From contig JAEUOT010000012.1 of NCBI GenBank assembly GCA_016790705.1, positions 1 through 64,000 of the forward strand: a DNA stretch of 64,000 bases. Reading direction: 5' to 3'. Made by a program: the position numbers and the translations under genes. Origin of the DNA: Hydrogenophaga sp. (GTDB lineage Bacteria; Pseudomonadota; Gammaproteobacteria; Burkholderiales; Burkholderiaceae_C). Of this stretch, positions 36,114 to 45,891 are shown one piece after another (position 1 is the stretch's first letter; each line of letters starts with the position of its first letter). The notes under the pieces are model-generated. The model made no database searches, was not told where the DNA came from, and saw only the letters and a list, made by a program, of their open reading frames with translations.

Positions 36114-39100
36114 ATGTTCATCCACCTGCGCCTGCACACCGAGTTTTCCGTCGTCGACGGCACCAACCGCATCGATGACGTCGTGAGCGCCGCCGCGGCG
36201 GACGGTCAACCGGCCCTGGCCGTCACCGATCTGAACAACCTCTTCGGCGGGGTGAAGTTCTACAAGGCCGCGCGCGGCGCCGGCGTCAAACCGGTGCTGG
36301 GCGCCGAGGTGATGCTGGGGGGCTTCAACGACGAGACACCCGGTGCGATGCCGGGCAGCCACCAGCCTGCGCTGCCGCGTGTGATCCTGCTGGTGCAGGA
36401 CAAGCAGGGCTACCTCAACCTGAGCGAGCTGCTGGCGCGCGCCTGGACCCGGACCGACGGCCGGCTCGGGGCGGTGATCCAGCGCGAGTGGCTGGAGGAG
36501 TTGCATGGTGGTCTGCTGATGCTCTCGGGCGCCCAGGCCGGGCCGGTCGGTCAGGCGCTGATGGCCGGTGACGCGCAAAAAGCGGCGGATGTCGCGCTGC
36601 AACTGGCCGGTCTGTTCACCCACCGCTTCTACATCGAGCTGCAACGCGCCGGTCGCGCCGATGACGAGCGCCACGTGGTCGCGGCGGTGCAGCTCGCGGC
36701 GCGCCTGCACCTGCCGGTGGTGGCGACACACCCCGTGCAGTTCTTGGCCGAAGACGATTACGAGGCCCATGAGGCGCGGGTCTGTATCGCCGAGGGCGAG
36801 ATCCTGGCCAACAACCGGCGCGTGCGCCGCTTCACGCGCGAGCAGTACTTCAAGTCGGCCGCGCAGATGGAGGCGCTGTTCGCCGATATCCCGTCGGCGG
36901 TCGCCAACACGCTGGAAATCGCCAGGCGCTGCAACCTGACCCTGGTGCTGGGCAAGCCGCAGTTGCCGAACTTCCCGATTCCGCCGGTCAATGGCGTCGT
37001 GATGTCGGTCGAGGAGTATTTCCGCCACGTGTCGTACGAGGGGCTGGAGGGGCGGCTGAAGCACCTGTTCCCCAAGGAGGCCGAACGCGAAGCGCAGCGC
37101 CCGCGCTACGTCGAACGGCTGGAGTTCGAGCTCAACACCATCCTGAAGATGGGGTTCCCGGGCTACTTCCTGATCGTGTCGGACTTCATCAAGTGGGCCA
37201 AGGAAAATGGCTGCCCGGTGGGTCCTGGCCGGGGTTCCGGCGCCGGTTCGCTGGTGGCCTACGCGCTGCTGATCACCGACCTAGACCCGCTGCAGTACAA
37301 CCTGCTGTTCGAGCGCTTCCTGAACCCGGAGCGGGTGTCGATGCCCGACTTCGACATCGACTTCTGCCAGTCCAACCGCGACCGGGTGATCGACTATGTG
37401 AAGGACCGCTACGGCAAGGACGCCGTGAGCCAGATCGCCACCTTCGGCACCATGGCCGCGCGCGCGGCGATCCGCGACGTGGGCCGCGTGCTCGACTTCT
37501 CCTACGGCTTCTGCGACGGCATCTCCAAGCTCATCCCCAACAAGCCGGGCATGAGCGTGACGCTGCAGTACCCGCCCGAGCCCAAGAAGGAGGGCGACAA
37601 GAACAACTACGCCATCGAGATGGAGCCCATCCTGGCGGAGCGCATCGAGAAGGAAGAAGACGTCAAGACCCTGATCGAGCTGGCGCAGAAGCTCGAAGGC
37701 ATGACCCGCAACATCGGCATGCACGCCGGTGGTGTGCTGATCGCGCCGGGCAAGCTGACCGACTTCTGCCCGCTGTACATGCAGCCGGGCAGCGAATCGG
37801 CGGTGAGCCAGTACGACAAGGACGACGTCGAAGCCATCGGCCTGGTGAAGTTCGACTTTCTGGGCCTGGCGACGCTGACCATCCTGGAGATTGCGCGCGA
37901 GTTCATCATGAAGCGCCACAAGGGCCAGGAGAACTTCCGCTTCGAGGACATCCCGCTGGACGACAAGGCGGTCTACGCGCTGTTCTCCAAGGGCATGACC
38001 GAGGCCGTGTTCCAGTTTGAAAGCCGCGGCATGCAGGGCATGCTGCGCGACGCCAAACCGTCTCGCCTGGAAGACCTGATCGCGCTGAACGCGCTCTACC
38101 GTCCGGGCCCGATGGACCTGATTCCCAGCTTCGTGGCGCGCAAGCACGGGCGCGAGGTGGTCGAGTACCCGCACCCGCTGGTGGAGCCAGTGCTGGCCGA
38201 GACCTACGGGATCATGGTCTACCAGGAGCAGGTGATGCAGACCGCCCAGGTGCTGGGCGGCTACAGCCTCGGCGGCGCCGACATGCTGCGCCGGGCGATG
38301 GGCAAGAAGAAGGCCGAGGAGATGGCCGAGCACCGCGCGATCTTCCGCGCCGGCGCGGCCAAGAAAGGCATCAACGAAGAGAAGGCCGACGAGGTCTTCG
38401 ACCTGATGGAGAAGTTCGCGGGCTACGGCTTCAACAAGTCGCACGCCGCTGCGTATTCACTGCTGGCGTACCACACGGCCTGGCTGAAAGTGCACTACAC
38501 GGCCGAGTTCTTCTGCGCCAACATGACGGTGGAAATGGACGACACCGACAAGCTCAAGGTGTTGTGGGAAGACGCGCGCAAGATGGGCATGGCCTTTGAG
38601 CCGCCCGACGTGAACCGCGGCGGCTACCGCTTCGAGCCGGTGACCGACAACCTGATCCGCTACGGCCTGGGGGCTGTCAAGGGCACGGGCCAGCTCGCCA
38701 TTGAGGCCATCGTCGCGGCGCGCGAGGGTCGCGGCGAAGGTCCCAACGGCGACGAAACCGGCCCGTTCACCAGTCTGTTCAATTTCTGCCTGCGCGTGGA
38801 CCGCCAGCGCATCAACAAGCGCACGGTCGAGGCGCTCATCAAGGCCGGCGCGTTCGACGCGCTCAACCTCAACCGCGCCGAGCTGGTGGCTTCGCTGGAC
38901 ATGGCGTTCGAATACGCTGCGGCCACGCAGGCGAATGCCCACCAGGGCGGCCTGTTCGACATGCTGGGTGGTGACGACCACGGGTCCAGCACCCAGGAGC
39001 CGGCCTACGAAGCGACCCTGCCCTGGGGCATCAAGGAGCGCCTGACCCACGAGAAGACGGCGATCGGCTTCTACTTCTCGGGTCACCTGTTCGACGAGGT

Positions 39101-39680
39101 CGAGCGCGAGGTGCGACGTTTCGCCCGGACGCCGCTGGCCGACGTGAAGGAAAGCCGTGACCCGGTGATCCTGGCCGGTATCGTCTCCGACTTTCGCGTC
39201 ATCAACGGGCAGCGGGGCAAGCTGGCCTTCTTCAAGCTGGACGACAAGAGTGCGGTGATGGAGGTCAGCGCCGACGAAAACCTGATCAACCAGTACCGCA
39301 ACCTGCTCAAGGACGACGAACTCATCGTGGTGCAGGCGCTGGCGCAGCCCGACCGTTTCTCCGGCGGCCTGCGGCTGAAGATCCAGCAGATCTGGGACCT
39401 GGCGGCGGCGCGCTGCCGTTTCGGCAAGTTCCTGCGGGTGGCCGTCAACGGTCAGGCGCCGGCCATTGCCCAACTGGTGCGGGACTTTCCGCCGCGACGC
39501 GAAGAGACGGAGCAGGGCCAACTGGTGCGCGGCCTGGGGGTGCGGCTGGTGGTCGAGCGCGCGGGTGCCCGCTGCGAGCTTCAGCTGGATGACCGGGCGC
39601 TGTTTTTCCCGACCGACGCGGCACTGGCGAGCTGGATCGCGCAGGCGCACGAACGCCGCGCCGAGATCGTGTTCGACTGA
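36114..39680 (+). CDS. dnaE: DNA polymerase III subunit alpha
   Basis: The replicative polymerase catalytic subunit, 1188 residues. The N-terminal PHP domain begins IHLRLHTEFS; the palm has GRGSGAGSLVAY and the acidic motif PDFDIDF around 411-417; the C-terminal part includes the helix-hairpin-helix (TVEALIKAGAFD) and an OB-fold region (VILAGIVSDFRVI). Length and domain order match proteobacterial DnaE1. The start at 36114 follows the preceding gene by nine bases. Identity is certain. Confidence 0.98.
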   Translation: MFIHLRLHTEFSVVDGTNRIDDVVSAAAADGQPALAVTDLNNLFGGVKFYKAARGAGVKPVLGAEVMLGGFNDETPGAMPGSHQPALPRVILLVQDKQGYLNLSELLARAWTRTDGRLGAVIQREWLEELHGGLLMLSGAQAGPVGQALMAGDAQKAADVALQLAGLFTHRFYIELQRAGRADDERHVVAAVQLAARLHLPVVATHPVQFLAEDDYEAHEARVCIAEGEILANNRRVRRFTREQYFKSAAQMEALFADIPSAVANTLEIARRCNLTLVLGKPQLPNFPIPPVNGVVMSVEEYFRHVSYEGLEGRLKHLFPKEAEREAQRPRYVERLEFELNTILKMGFPGYFLIVSDFIKWAKENGCPVGPGRGSGAGSLVAYALLITDLDPLQYNLLFERFLNPERVSMPDFDIDFCQSNRDRVIDYVKDRYGKDAVSQIATFGTMAARAAIRDVGRVLDFSYGFCDGISKLIPNKPGMSVTLQYPPEPKKEGDKNNYAIEMEPILAERIEKEEDVKTLIELAQKLEGMTRNIGMHAGGVLIAPGKLTDFCPLYMQPGSESAVSQYDKDDVEAIGLVKFDFLGLATLTILEIAREFIMKRHKGQENFRFEDIPLDDKAVYALFSKGMTEAVFQFESRGMQGMLRDAKPSRLEDLIALNALYRPGPMDLIPSFVARKHGREVVEYPHPLVEPVLAETYGIMVYQEQVMQTAQVLGGYSLGGADMLRRAMGKKKAEEMAEHRAIFRAGAAKKGINEEKADEVFDLMEKFAGYGFNKSHAAAYSLLAYHTAWLKVHYTAEFFCANMTVEMDDTDKLKVLWEDARKMGMAFEPPDVNRGGYRFEPVTDNLIRYGLGAVKGTGQLAIEAIVAAREGRGEGPNGDETGPFTSLFNFCLRVDRQRINKRTVEALIKAGAFDALNLNRAELVASLDMAFEYAAATQANAHQGGLFDMLGGDDHGSSTQEPAYEATLPWGIKERLTHEKTAIGFYFSGHLFDEVEREVRRFARTPLADVKESRDPVILAGIVSDFRVINGQRGKLAFFKLDDKSAVMEVSADENLINQYRNLLKDDELIVVQALAQPDRFSGGLRLKIQQIWDLAAARCRFGKFLRVAVNGQAPAIAQLVRDFPPRREETEQGQLVRGLGVRLVVERAGARCELQLDDRALFFPTDAALASWIAQAHERRAEIVFD

Positions 39681-39722
39681 GCGAACCGGTCGCCGGTCCT
39701 GACGGAAACCGGGGCATACGCC

Positions 39723-39747
39723 AAACCCGTCACGCAGAAATGGGTTT
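39723..39747 (+). terminator. Possible weak terminator after dnaE
   Basis: Arms AAACCC (39723-39728) and GGGTTT (39742-39747) pair across a 13-base loop, followed by a single T and then CGGG. The stem is short and the T run is minimal, so this may equally be the start of the leader of the histidine kinase gene. Confidence 0.25.
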
Positions 39748-39777
39748 TCGGGTTCAAGTCTTGCATCTGCGAGGCCG

Positions 39778-42018
39778 ATGATCTGGATAACCATGAAGCT
39801 GCAATACAAAGCCTGGGCACTGGTGCTGGTCGTGGTCGGTCTCTGCGCTGGCGCCGCGATGTTGGGCGCGCGCCAAATCATCACCGCCTCGTTTGCCGAG
39901 ATAGAAACCGACAACGCCATCCAGGAAGGAGAGCGTGCACGGCGGCTGTTCGACCAGCAGTTGCAGGCGCTCGGCGCGACGGCGCGCGACTACGCCTACT
40001 GGGGCGACGCCGTGGACTACGTGCAGGGGCGCAAACCCCATTTCATGCAGGAGAACTTCGAGGTCGGGAATCTGGGCTACCTGCGCATTTCCGAGGCCAT
40101 CGTGTTCGATGCGCGCTGCCGGTTGCTGGACAGCGCGAGCCTGGATGCCCAGTCGCAACGGGTTCCGGTGCCGCCTGATCGCATCGAGCACGTTCGCCGG
40201 CTGGTGGCCGAGGTGCTGGCTTCCCCCGACCCGAACGTGATGATCCGGACCTTGCGGGCGGATGCGGGTGAGTTGGACATGGTGGTGGTGGCGGCCATTC
40301 ACCGCCCCGAGGCACAGACACAGGCGCCGGTCGGTGCCCTTGTGATCGTGCGCCGGTTTGACGCCAGGGAAGTGGCCCACCTTTCCGAAGTGCTCATGAT
40401 GCCGGCCCGGCTGAACTTCGAGGACCCCGGACACGGCGGTGTCAATGTGCATGTGGTGCCGTTTGAGGGCGGTGGACAGGCGCTGCACGCAGTGCTCAAA
40501 GACCACAGGGAACGGCCGGTGAGCGAGCTGGTGCTGACGCTGGACCAGCGGTTGCGGGCGCAGGGCATCAACTTGGTCTGGCAGGGCATGGGGCTGGCGG
40601 CGGTGGCCGGCCTGGTGGCCAGCATCCTGCTGGTGTTTTTGCTGGACCGGCTGTTGTTGCGCCGCCTGCAGTCTCTGCATGGCGATCTTCAGCAGGTCAC
40701 TGCCGAGGGGCCGGGCGCGGGCGGGCTGGTGCGCGTGGCCGGCAAGGATGAGCTCTCGCAACTGGGCGAAGGCATCAACCGTCTGCTGGTCCGTGTTCGC
40801 GCAGACGCCAGGGCGCAGCAGCAGGCCCACGAAAAGCAGGAAGCCCTGCAGCTCCAGTTGGCCCAGTCGCAGAAGACCGAGGCGCTGGGCCGTCTGACCG
40901 GCGGCATTGCCCACGATTTCAACAACTCGCTGGCCGCGATCACCGGCTGGATCCGGCTGGCGTCCGAGGATCTGGACAGCAGCCACCCGAGCCACGAGTC
41001 GCTGCAGCAGGCCCTCAAGTCGACCCGCTACGCCGACGGACTGATGCGCCAGTTGCTCGCGTTCGGTCGCCAGTCCGCGCCCCGTCTGCGGCGGCTGCAC
41101 TGGTCGGCACTGATCGAGGAAACGCGCCAGATGGTGGCCTCCGGCCTGACCCGGGATTGCGACCTCGAGGTGCATTACGAGGTCGACGACGATGAGGTCG
41201 ATGCCGACCCCACCCAGTTGCAACAGGTGCTGGTCAATCTGTTGATCAACGCGGCTGATGTGATGAAAGGCCGTGGGCGGATCGATCTGACGCTGAGTGC
41301 CGTCGTGCTGCCGACGGCCGATCCGCTGGACAGGCCGCCGGGCGCGGCGGGTCTGCCCGATGGCCGCTATCTGGTGCTGCAGGTGCGCGACCACGGGCCG
41401 GGCATCGCGCCGGAGCACCTCGACCGGGTGTTCGATCCGTTCTTCACCACCAAGGCCAAGGGCCGGGGCACGGGGCTGGGGTTGTCGGTCGCTCAGGGCA
41501 TCATGGCGCGCCACCACGGCACGATCGGCCTGGTCAACAGCCCGGAAGGAGCATGCTTCCTGCTCTACCTGCCGGAGAGTCGCCGCGATGCGGCGGTGGC
41601 GCCGGTCACGTCACCGGGTGGCCCGGGACGGGGGCGCCAGCTCCTGTTCGTCGACGACGACCAGTCGGTGCGCCACGCCTGGAGCGCGCTGCTGGAGCGC
41701 AAGGGCTGGCAGGTCACACGCTCGCGCGACGGCGAGGAGGCCTGGGCCCAGTATTCGCAGACGGGCAAGCACTTTGATGTGGTGCTGACCGACCAGTCGA
41801 TGCCACGGCTGGACGGTGTCGGGCTGGCGCAGCGCATCCGGGAAACGGCTTCACCGTCGCCGGTGGTGCTCATGAGCGGACACGTCGATGAGGTCGATGC
41901 CGATCTGCTCAAGACCTTGTTTGCTGCCGTGTTGCACAAGCCGGTGGACCCAGGTGAACTCGACAGCGTGCTGCAGGGGTTGCCGCTGGGTGAGGGCGTG
42001 GTGGTGACCCAGTACTGA
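39778..42018 (+). CDS. CHASE4 hybrid sensor histidine kinase
   Basis: A 746-residue inner-membrane sensor. An N-terminal membrane helix (12-32), a periplasmic CHASE4 domain with the hallmark DYAYWGDAVDYV (71-82), a second membrane helix near 275-295, a HAMP region, a HisKA domain with phospho-acceptor His379 in GGIAHDFNNS, an HATPase domain (DHGPGIAPEH, GTGLGLSVAQG) and a C-terminal receiver with Asp672 in VVLTDQSMP. No separate regulator or DNA-binding output gene lies next to it. The start is either 39778 or the ATG at 39793; both are near weak ribosome sites. The signal sensed is unknown. Confidence 0.92.
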   Translation: MIWITMKLQYKAWALVLVVVGLCAGAAMLGARQIITASFAEIETDNAIQEGERARRLFDQQLQALGATARDYAYWGDAVDYVQGRKPHFMQENFEVGNLGYLRISEAIVFDARCRLLDSASLDAQSQRVPVPPDRIEHVRRLVAEVLASPDPNVMIRTLRADAGELDMVVVAAIHRPEAQTQAPVGALVIVRRFDAREVAHLSEVLMMPARLNFEDPGHGGVNVHVVPFEGGGQALHAVLKDHRERPVSELVLTLDQRLRAQGINLVWQGMGLAAVAGLVASILLVFLLDRLLLRRLQSLHGDLQQVTAEGPGAGGLVRVAGKDELSQLGEGINRLLVRVRADARAQQQAHEKQEALQLQLAQSQKTEALGRLTGGIAHDFNNSLAAITGWIRLASEDLDSSHPSHESLQQALKSTRYADGLMRQLLAFGRQSAPRLRRLHWSALIEETRQMVASGLTRDCDLEVHYEVDDDEVDADPTQLQQVLVNLLINAADVMKGRGRIDLTLSAVVLPTADPLDRPPGAAGLPDGRYLVLQVRDHGPGIAPEHLDRVFDPFFTTKAKGRGTGLGLSVAQGIMARHHGTIGLVNSPEGACFLLYLPESRRDAAVAPVTSPGGPGRGRQLLFVDDDQSVRHAWSALLERKGWQVTRSRDGEEAWAQYSQTGKHFDVVLTDQSMPRLDGVGLAQRIRETASPSPVVLMSGHVDEVDADLLKTLFAAVLHKPVDPGELDSVLQGLPLGEGVVVTQY

Positions 42019-42053
42019 CGCCCGTACGGAACCGGTGCCCGGGGCGAAGCGGC

Positions 42054-42956
42054 TCAGTCGGTGGGTCGCACAACGATGATGATCGGCGAGGGCACGCGGC
42101 CATCGACATCGCGCGGCAGCGATCCGGTGCGGTCGATGGCCTTGAGCGCGGCTTCATCCCAGGCCGGGTTGCCGCTGCTGTCGACCACCCGGCGAGCGGT
42201 GATGGTGCCGTCGGGCAACGCCCGGACCTCGACCTCGGTGCGCAACGAACGGGGGAACTCCTCCGAGTAGCGGATGTTGGGGCGGATCTTGGCCGCCACC
42301 CGTGAGGCATAGCCGGCCGACGGGCCAGCGGACTGTGCCGCCGTGCCCTTGGATTCGGGGCCACCGCTGGCACCCACCTGGCCCATCATGCGGGCCAGTT
42401 GGTCTTTCCGGTTTTTCTCGATGGCGGCCGCCTCACGCTTTTCGGCGTCCTTGCGCTCCTGGTCCTGCTTCTTCTTCTCGGCGACCTTTTTCTGGTCCTC
42501 GGCCTTTTTCTTTTCGGCCAGTTCCTTGTCCTTCTTTTCGCGCTCGGCCTTCTCCTTAGCCGCCTTTTCCTTCTTGGCTTCTTCCTGTTCGCGCTTCTTC
42601 TCTTCTTCAAGCTTCTTCTGCTTGGCCTTTTCGGTGGCGATGTCGGGCTGCTTCACCGTCGGCTGAGGCGGCGGTGGTGCGGGCTTGGGCTCGGGTCTGG
42701 GTGCCGGCTGGGGCGCGGGTTCCGGTTCTGGCGGGGGCGGAGGCGGCGGTTCGACCGCACGCGGTGCAGCCTCGCGCGGCAGCGACGACCAGATCTCTGC
42801 CTCGAAAGCCACCGGCGGCTCTTCCTCTCGCCAGTGGATGCCCCAGGTGAGGGCGGCCATCAGCAACAGGTGCGCCATCAGCGCAAGCGCCAGCGGCGTT
42901 CCCCAGCGCCCGGGTTGCGGGGGCTTGAAGTCGATGGCGTCGGTGATGAGCTGCAT
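42054..42956 (-). CDS. tolA: Cell envelope integrity protein TolA
   Basis: The linker protein of the Tol-Pal system, 300 residues: an N-terminal membrane helix (about 21-42), a Pro-rich stretch, a long charged helix rich in Lys, Glu and Ala (about 115-190), and a C-terminal TonB/TolA-type domain with the RTEVEVRALPDG strand. It follows tolR by nine bases. The usual next genes tolB and pal are not here; the histidine kinase is convergent instead. Confidence 0.95.
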   Translation of the reverse strand: MQLITDAIDFKPPQPGRWGTPLALALMAHLLLMAALTWGIHWREEEPPVAFEAEIWSSLPREAAPRAVEPPPPPPPEPEPAPQPAPRPEPKPAPPPPQPTVKQPDIATEKAKQKKLEEEKKREQEEAKKEKAAKEKAEREKKDKELAEKKKAEDQKKVAEKKKQDQERKDAEKREAAAIEKNRKDQLARMMGQVGASGGPESKGTAAQSAGPSAGYASRVAAKIRPNIRYSEEFPRSLRTEVEVRALPDGTITARRVVDSSGNPAWDEAALKAIDRTGSLPRDVDGRVPSPIIIVVRPTD

Positions 42957-42965
42957 GCGCGGGTG

Positions 42966-43415
42966 TCAGCGTCCTGAGGCCTGGACCGCCAGTCCCACAC
43001 GCTCGACGCCGGCGCGCTTGAGCGTGTCCATGGTCCTGACCACGGTGTCGTACTTGATGTCCTTGTCCGCGCTGATGACGACCGGCACCTTGTCCGGTTC
43101 GGCGCCACCGGCCGACTCGGCCTGCAGGCGCTGAACTTCTGCCGCGAGCTGGGTCAGTTTGATGCTCTTGCCGCCCTTGCTGGCGGTGCCTTGGTGTACC
43201 TGGATGGTTTCGTCCTTGTCGATCACGACCTGCACGAACCCCTTGGGCTGCTGATCGGCCTGACCGACACTGGGCAGGCTGATCTGGCTGGGCGAAATCA
43301 GTGGGGCCGTGACCATGAAGATGATCAGGAGCACCAGCATGACGTCGATGAACGGGACCATGTTGATCTCGTTCTTGGTGCGGCGGGTGCGCCCCCGCGA
43401 CGACAGGGCCGCCAT
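42966..43415 (-). CDS. tolR: Tol-Pal system protein TolR
   Basis: A 149-residue ExbD/TolR protein with a single N-terminal helix containing the conserved aspartate (FIDVMLVLLIIFMV, about Asp24) that forms the proton path with TolQ, and a periplasmic C-terminal domain. It lies three bases after tolQ. Confidence 0.96.
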   Translation of the reverse strand: MAALSSRGRTRRTKNEINMVPFIDVMLVLLIIFMVTAPLISPSQISLPSVGQADQQPKGFVQVVIDKDETIQVHQGTASKGGKSIKLTQLAAEVQRLQAESAGGAEPDKVPVVISADKDIKYDTVVRTMDTLKRAGVERVGLAVQASGR

Positions 43416-43418
43416 GGT

Positions 43419-44123
43419 TCAGTGCCCCGACGCGGTGGAGTTGACGGACTGCACGCCGAGGTTGCGGTGCAGGATGTTGGAGAACTCTTCCATGAAGGTC
43501 TCCATGCGGTTGGCCACGCGGTCGATGTCGGTCGCGAAGCGGTTGTAGGCAACGACCGCAGGGATCGCGGCGAACAGGCCGATGGCGGTGGCGACCAGGG
43601 CTTCGGCGATGCCGGGCGCGACGGTGGCCAGCGTGACCTGCGCCAGTGCGGCGAGGCCGGTGAAGGCGTGCATGATGCCCCAGACGGTGCCGAACAGTCC
43701 GACGTAGGGCGCGACCGAGCCCACGGTGCCCAGGAAGGACAGGTTCATTTCCAGTGCGTCGATCTCGCGCTGGAAGCTGGCGCGCATGGCGCGGCGGGCG
43801 CCGTCAAGCAGGGCGCCGGGGTCGGTGATCCGGCGCTCGCGCAGCTTGTGGTACTCGCGCATGCCGCTGGCGAAGATGCGTTCCATCGGACCGCCGTGGC
43901 GTGCGCTCTGGGCGGCGGCAGAGTACAGGTCGTTCAGGTTGGTGCCCGACCAGAAGTCCTTCTCGAATTCCTCGTTGTGGCGGTTCACGCGCTTGAGCGT
44001 GAACACCTTTCGGAAGATGGCGGCCCAACTGATCACGGAGACCAGCACGAGCAAGGCAACCACGGCCTGGACAACCCATGACGCGTGGAGCAGCAACTGG
44101 ACGATGGAGAGATCTTGGGGCAT
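43419..44123 (-). CDS. tolQ: Tol-Pal system protein TolQ
   Basis: A 234-residue MotA/TolQ/ExbB protein with three membrane helices (about 15-35, 135-158 and 170-192). The GSVAPYVGLFGTVWGIMHAF stretch is the family signature. It powers TolA by the proton gradient together with TolR. It is 45 bp downstream of ybgC. Confidence 0.96.
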   Translation of the reverse strand: MPQDLSIVQLLLHASWVVQAVVALLVLVSVISWAAIFRKVFTLKRVNRHNEEFEKDFWSGTNLNDLYSAAAQSARHGGPMERIFASGMREYHKLRERRITDPGALLDGARRAMRASFQREIDALEMNLSFLGTVGSVAPYVGLFGTVWGIMHAFTGLAALAQVTLATVAPGIAEALVATAIGLFAAIPAVVAYNRFATDIDRVANRMETFMEEFSNILHRNLGVQSVNSTASGH

Positions 44124-44168
44124 GGTCGGTGGAGGTTGAGGGGGCGAGGGTCGGAGATCGGAATGGGG

Positions 44169-44657
44169 TCAGGGGTTCCCGTGGGAGAGGGCCGACAGCA
44201 CCTGGGCGGGAATCCGCTGCGGGCGCATGGTGGCGGCGTCGACCCAGCCGATACGGATGCTGCCTTCGCAGAGCACCGCGGGCGGCTGCCCATCAGGCAA
44301 CTGCAGCAAGGCGCTCTGGTCGATTGTGAGCGAGGCCCGACCCGATTCGGTTACACGGGCCGTAACCAGAAGCAAATCGTCGAGTCGGGCGGGACGGTGG
44401 TAACGCAACTGTGTGCCGGTGACCACAAACATGCCGCCGACCTGCTCGCGCAGCTTCTGCTGCTCGACCCCCAGCTGGCGCAGCCATTCGGTGCGCGCGC
44501 GTTCGAAGAACTTGAGGTAGTTGGCGTAGAAGACGATGCCGCCGGCATCGGTGTCTTCCCAATACACGCGCACCGGCCAGCCGAACGGCGCCTCCACGCT
44601 TCCCGCTTGGCGAGGTTCGCGGCCCGGCGTCGGGGCGGTGTCTGGCGTCTCTTTCAC
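44169..44657 (-). CDS. ybgC: Tol-Pal-associated acyl-CoA thioesterase
   Basis: A 162-residue hotdog thioesterase with the 4-hydroxybenzoyl-CoA thioesterase signature YWEDTDAGGIVFYANYLKFF (32-51). It hydrolyses short acyl-CoA or acyl-ACP esters and is normally encoded with tolQRA, as here. The GTG start at 44657 overlaps the aminotransferase stop. A Pro/Glu-rich N-terminal tail of about 25 residues precedes the fold. Confidence 0.93.
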   Translation of the reverse strand: MKETPDTAPTPGREPRQAGSVEAPFGWPVRVYWEDTDAGGIVFYANYLKFFERARTEWLRQLGVEQQKLREQVGGMFVVTGTQLRYHRPARLDDLLLVTARVTESGRASLTIDQSALLQLPDGQPPAVLCEGSIRIGWVDAATMRPQRIPAQVLSALSHGNP

Positions 44658-45886
44658 AGCGCGGCCTCCAGGCGCAGCACGGCTTCCTGCAACTGCGGCA
44701 TGGCGTTGGCGAAGGAGAAGCGCAGGTAACGGCCCGGATCGGCCTGGCCGAAGTCGCGGCCCGGGGTGGTGGCAAGCTGGCAGCGGCGCATCAGTTCGAA
44801 GGCCAGGGCCCAACTGCCGCCTTCGCCCGGTCTTTCACCGGCCATCGGGATGCCCCAGCGGTCGCACAGCCCGGACACGTCGGCCCAGGCATAGAAGGCC
44901 CCGTCGGGTTGAACGGGAACGTTCAGCCCCAGCCGGTCCAGCGCCGGAATGAAGACGTCGCGCCGGGCCTTGAACTCGGCGCGGCGGCGCTCGTACTCGG
45001 CCAGACTCTCGGGCGCAAAGCAGGCGAGGGCGGCATGCTGCGCAATGGTGCTGGCGCAGATGAACAGGTTCTGCGCCAGGCGCTCGACGGCCGGTACCAG
45101 CGCCGGCGGCAGCACCAGCCAGCCCAGGCGCCAGCCGGTCATGTTGAAGTACTTGCTGAAGCTGTTGATGCTGATGACCTCATCACCCAGGCCATCGGGC
45201 AGGCCCAGCGCGCTGTGGCCATAGGCCTCGTCGTAGGACAGGCCCAGGTAGATCTCGTCGACCAGCGTGATGCCGCCCTTGTCGCGCACGAAACGGGCGA
45301 TGCGCTCCAGTTCGTCGCGGGCAATCGAGGTGCCGGTCGGGTTCGACGGCGAGGCCAGCAGCACGCCGCGGGTGGCCGGCGTCCAGGCCGACGCCACATG
45401 CTCGGCGCTGAGCTGGAAGCGGTCTTCGGGGCCGGAGGGGATGAGGACCGGCGTGCCCTCTGCGGCCTGCACGAACTGGCGGTTGCAGGGGTAGCTCGGG
45501 TCCGGCATCAGCACCTCGTCACCCGCTTCGATCAGCGCCAGGCAGGCCAGTTGCAATGCGGCCGACGCGCCGGCCGTCACGACGATGCGGGCCGGGTCGA
45601 TGGAGAGACCGAAACGGCTGGCGTACCAGCCGCTGATCGCTTCGCGCAACGCGGGCAGGCCTGTGGCCTGGGTGTACTGGCTGCGGCCGTTACGGATCGC
45701 GCTCTCGGCGGCGGCCTGCACCAGCGGCGGTGCGGTGAAGTCGGGCTCGCCGATATTCAGGTAGATCATCGGGCGGCTGCCCGGCGCCGCCTGGCGTGCC
45801 ATGTCGGCCGCCGCCTTGGCCAGTTCCATCACATAGAACGGCTCGACCCGCAGGGCGCGCTGGCTGATTCGCAATGGCGCTCCCAT
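44654..45886 (-). CDS. Pyridoxal phosphate-dependent class I/II aminotransferase
   Basis: A 410-residue aminotransferase of fold type I. The PLP lysine is Lys245 in SFSKYFNMTGWRLGW, the Asn/Asp pair of the cofactor site lies in SPSNPTGT and VDEIYLG, and the Arg that binds the substrate carboxylate is in YLRFSFAN. The sequence is close to aspartate/alanine-type enzymes; the substrate is not certain. It stands between nusB and ybgC, an arrangement found in many Burkholderiales. The stop overlaps the ybgC start. Confidence 0.92.
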   Translation of the reverse strand: MGAPLRISQRALRVEPFYVMELAKAAADMARQAAPGSRPMIYLNIGEPDFTAPPLVQAAAESAIRNGRSQYTQATGLPALREAISGWYASRFGLSIDPARIVVTAGASAALQLACLALIEAGDEVLMPDPSYPCNRQFVQAAEGTPVLIPSGPEDRFQLSAEHVASAWTPATRGVLLASPSNPTGTSIARDELERIARFVRDKGGITLVDEIYLGLSYDEAYGHSALGLPDGLGDEVISINSFSKYFNMTGWRLGWLVLPPALVPAVERLAQNLFICASTIAQHAALACFAPESLAEYERRRAEFKARRDVFIPALDRLGLNVPVQPDGAFYAWADVSGLCDRWGIPMAGERPGEGGSWALAFELMRRCQLATTPGRDFGQADPGRYLRFSFANAMPQLQEAVLRLEAAL

Positions 45887-45891
45887 GCCGC

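Noticed and set aside
39686-39711. Second stem after dnaE (CCGGT/ACCGG)
   Set aside because: Five base pairs, ten-base loop and no T run; not a credible terminator.
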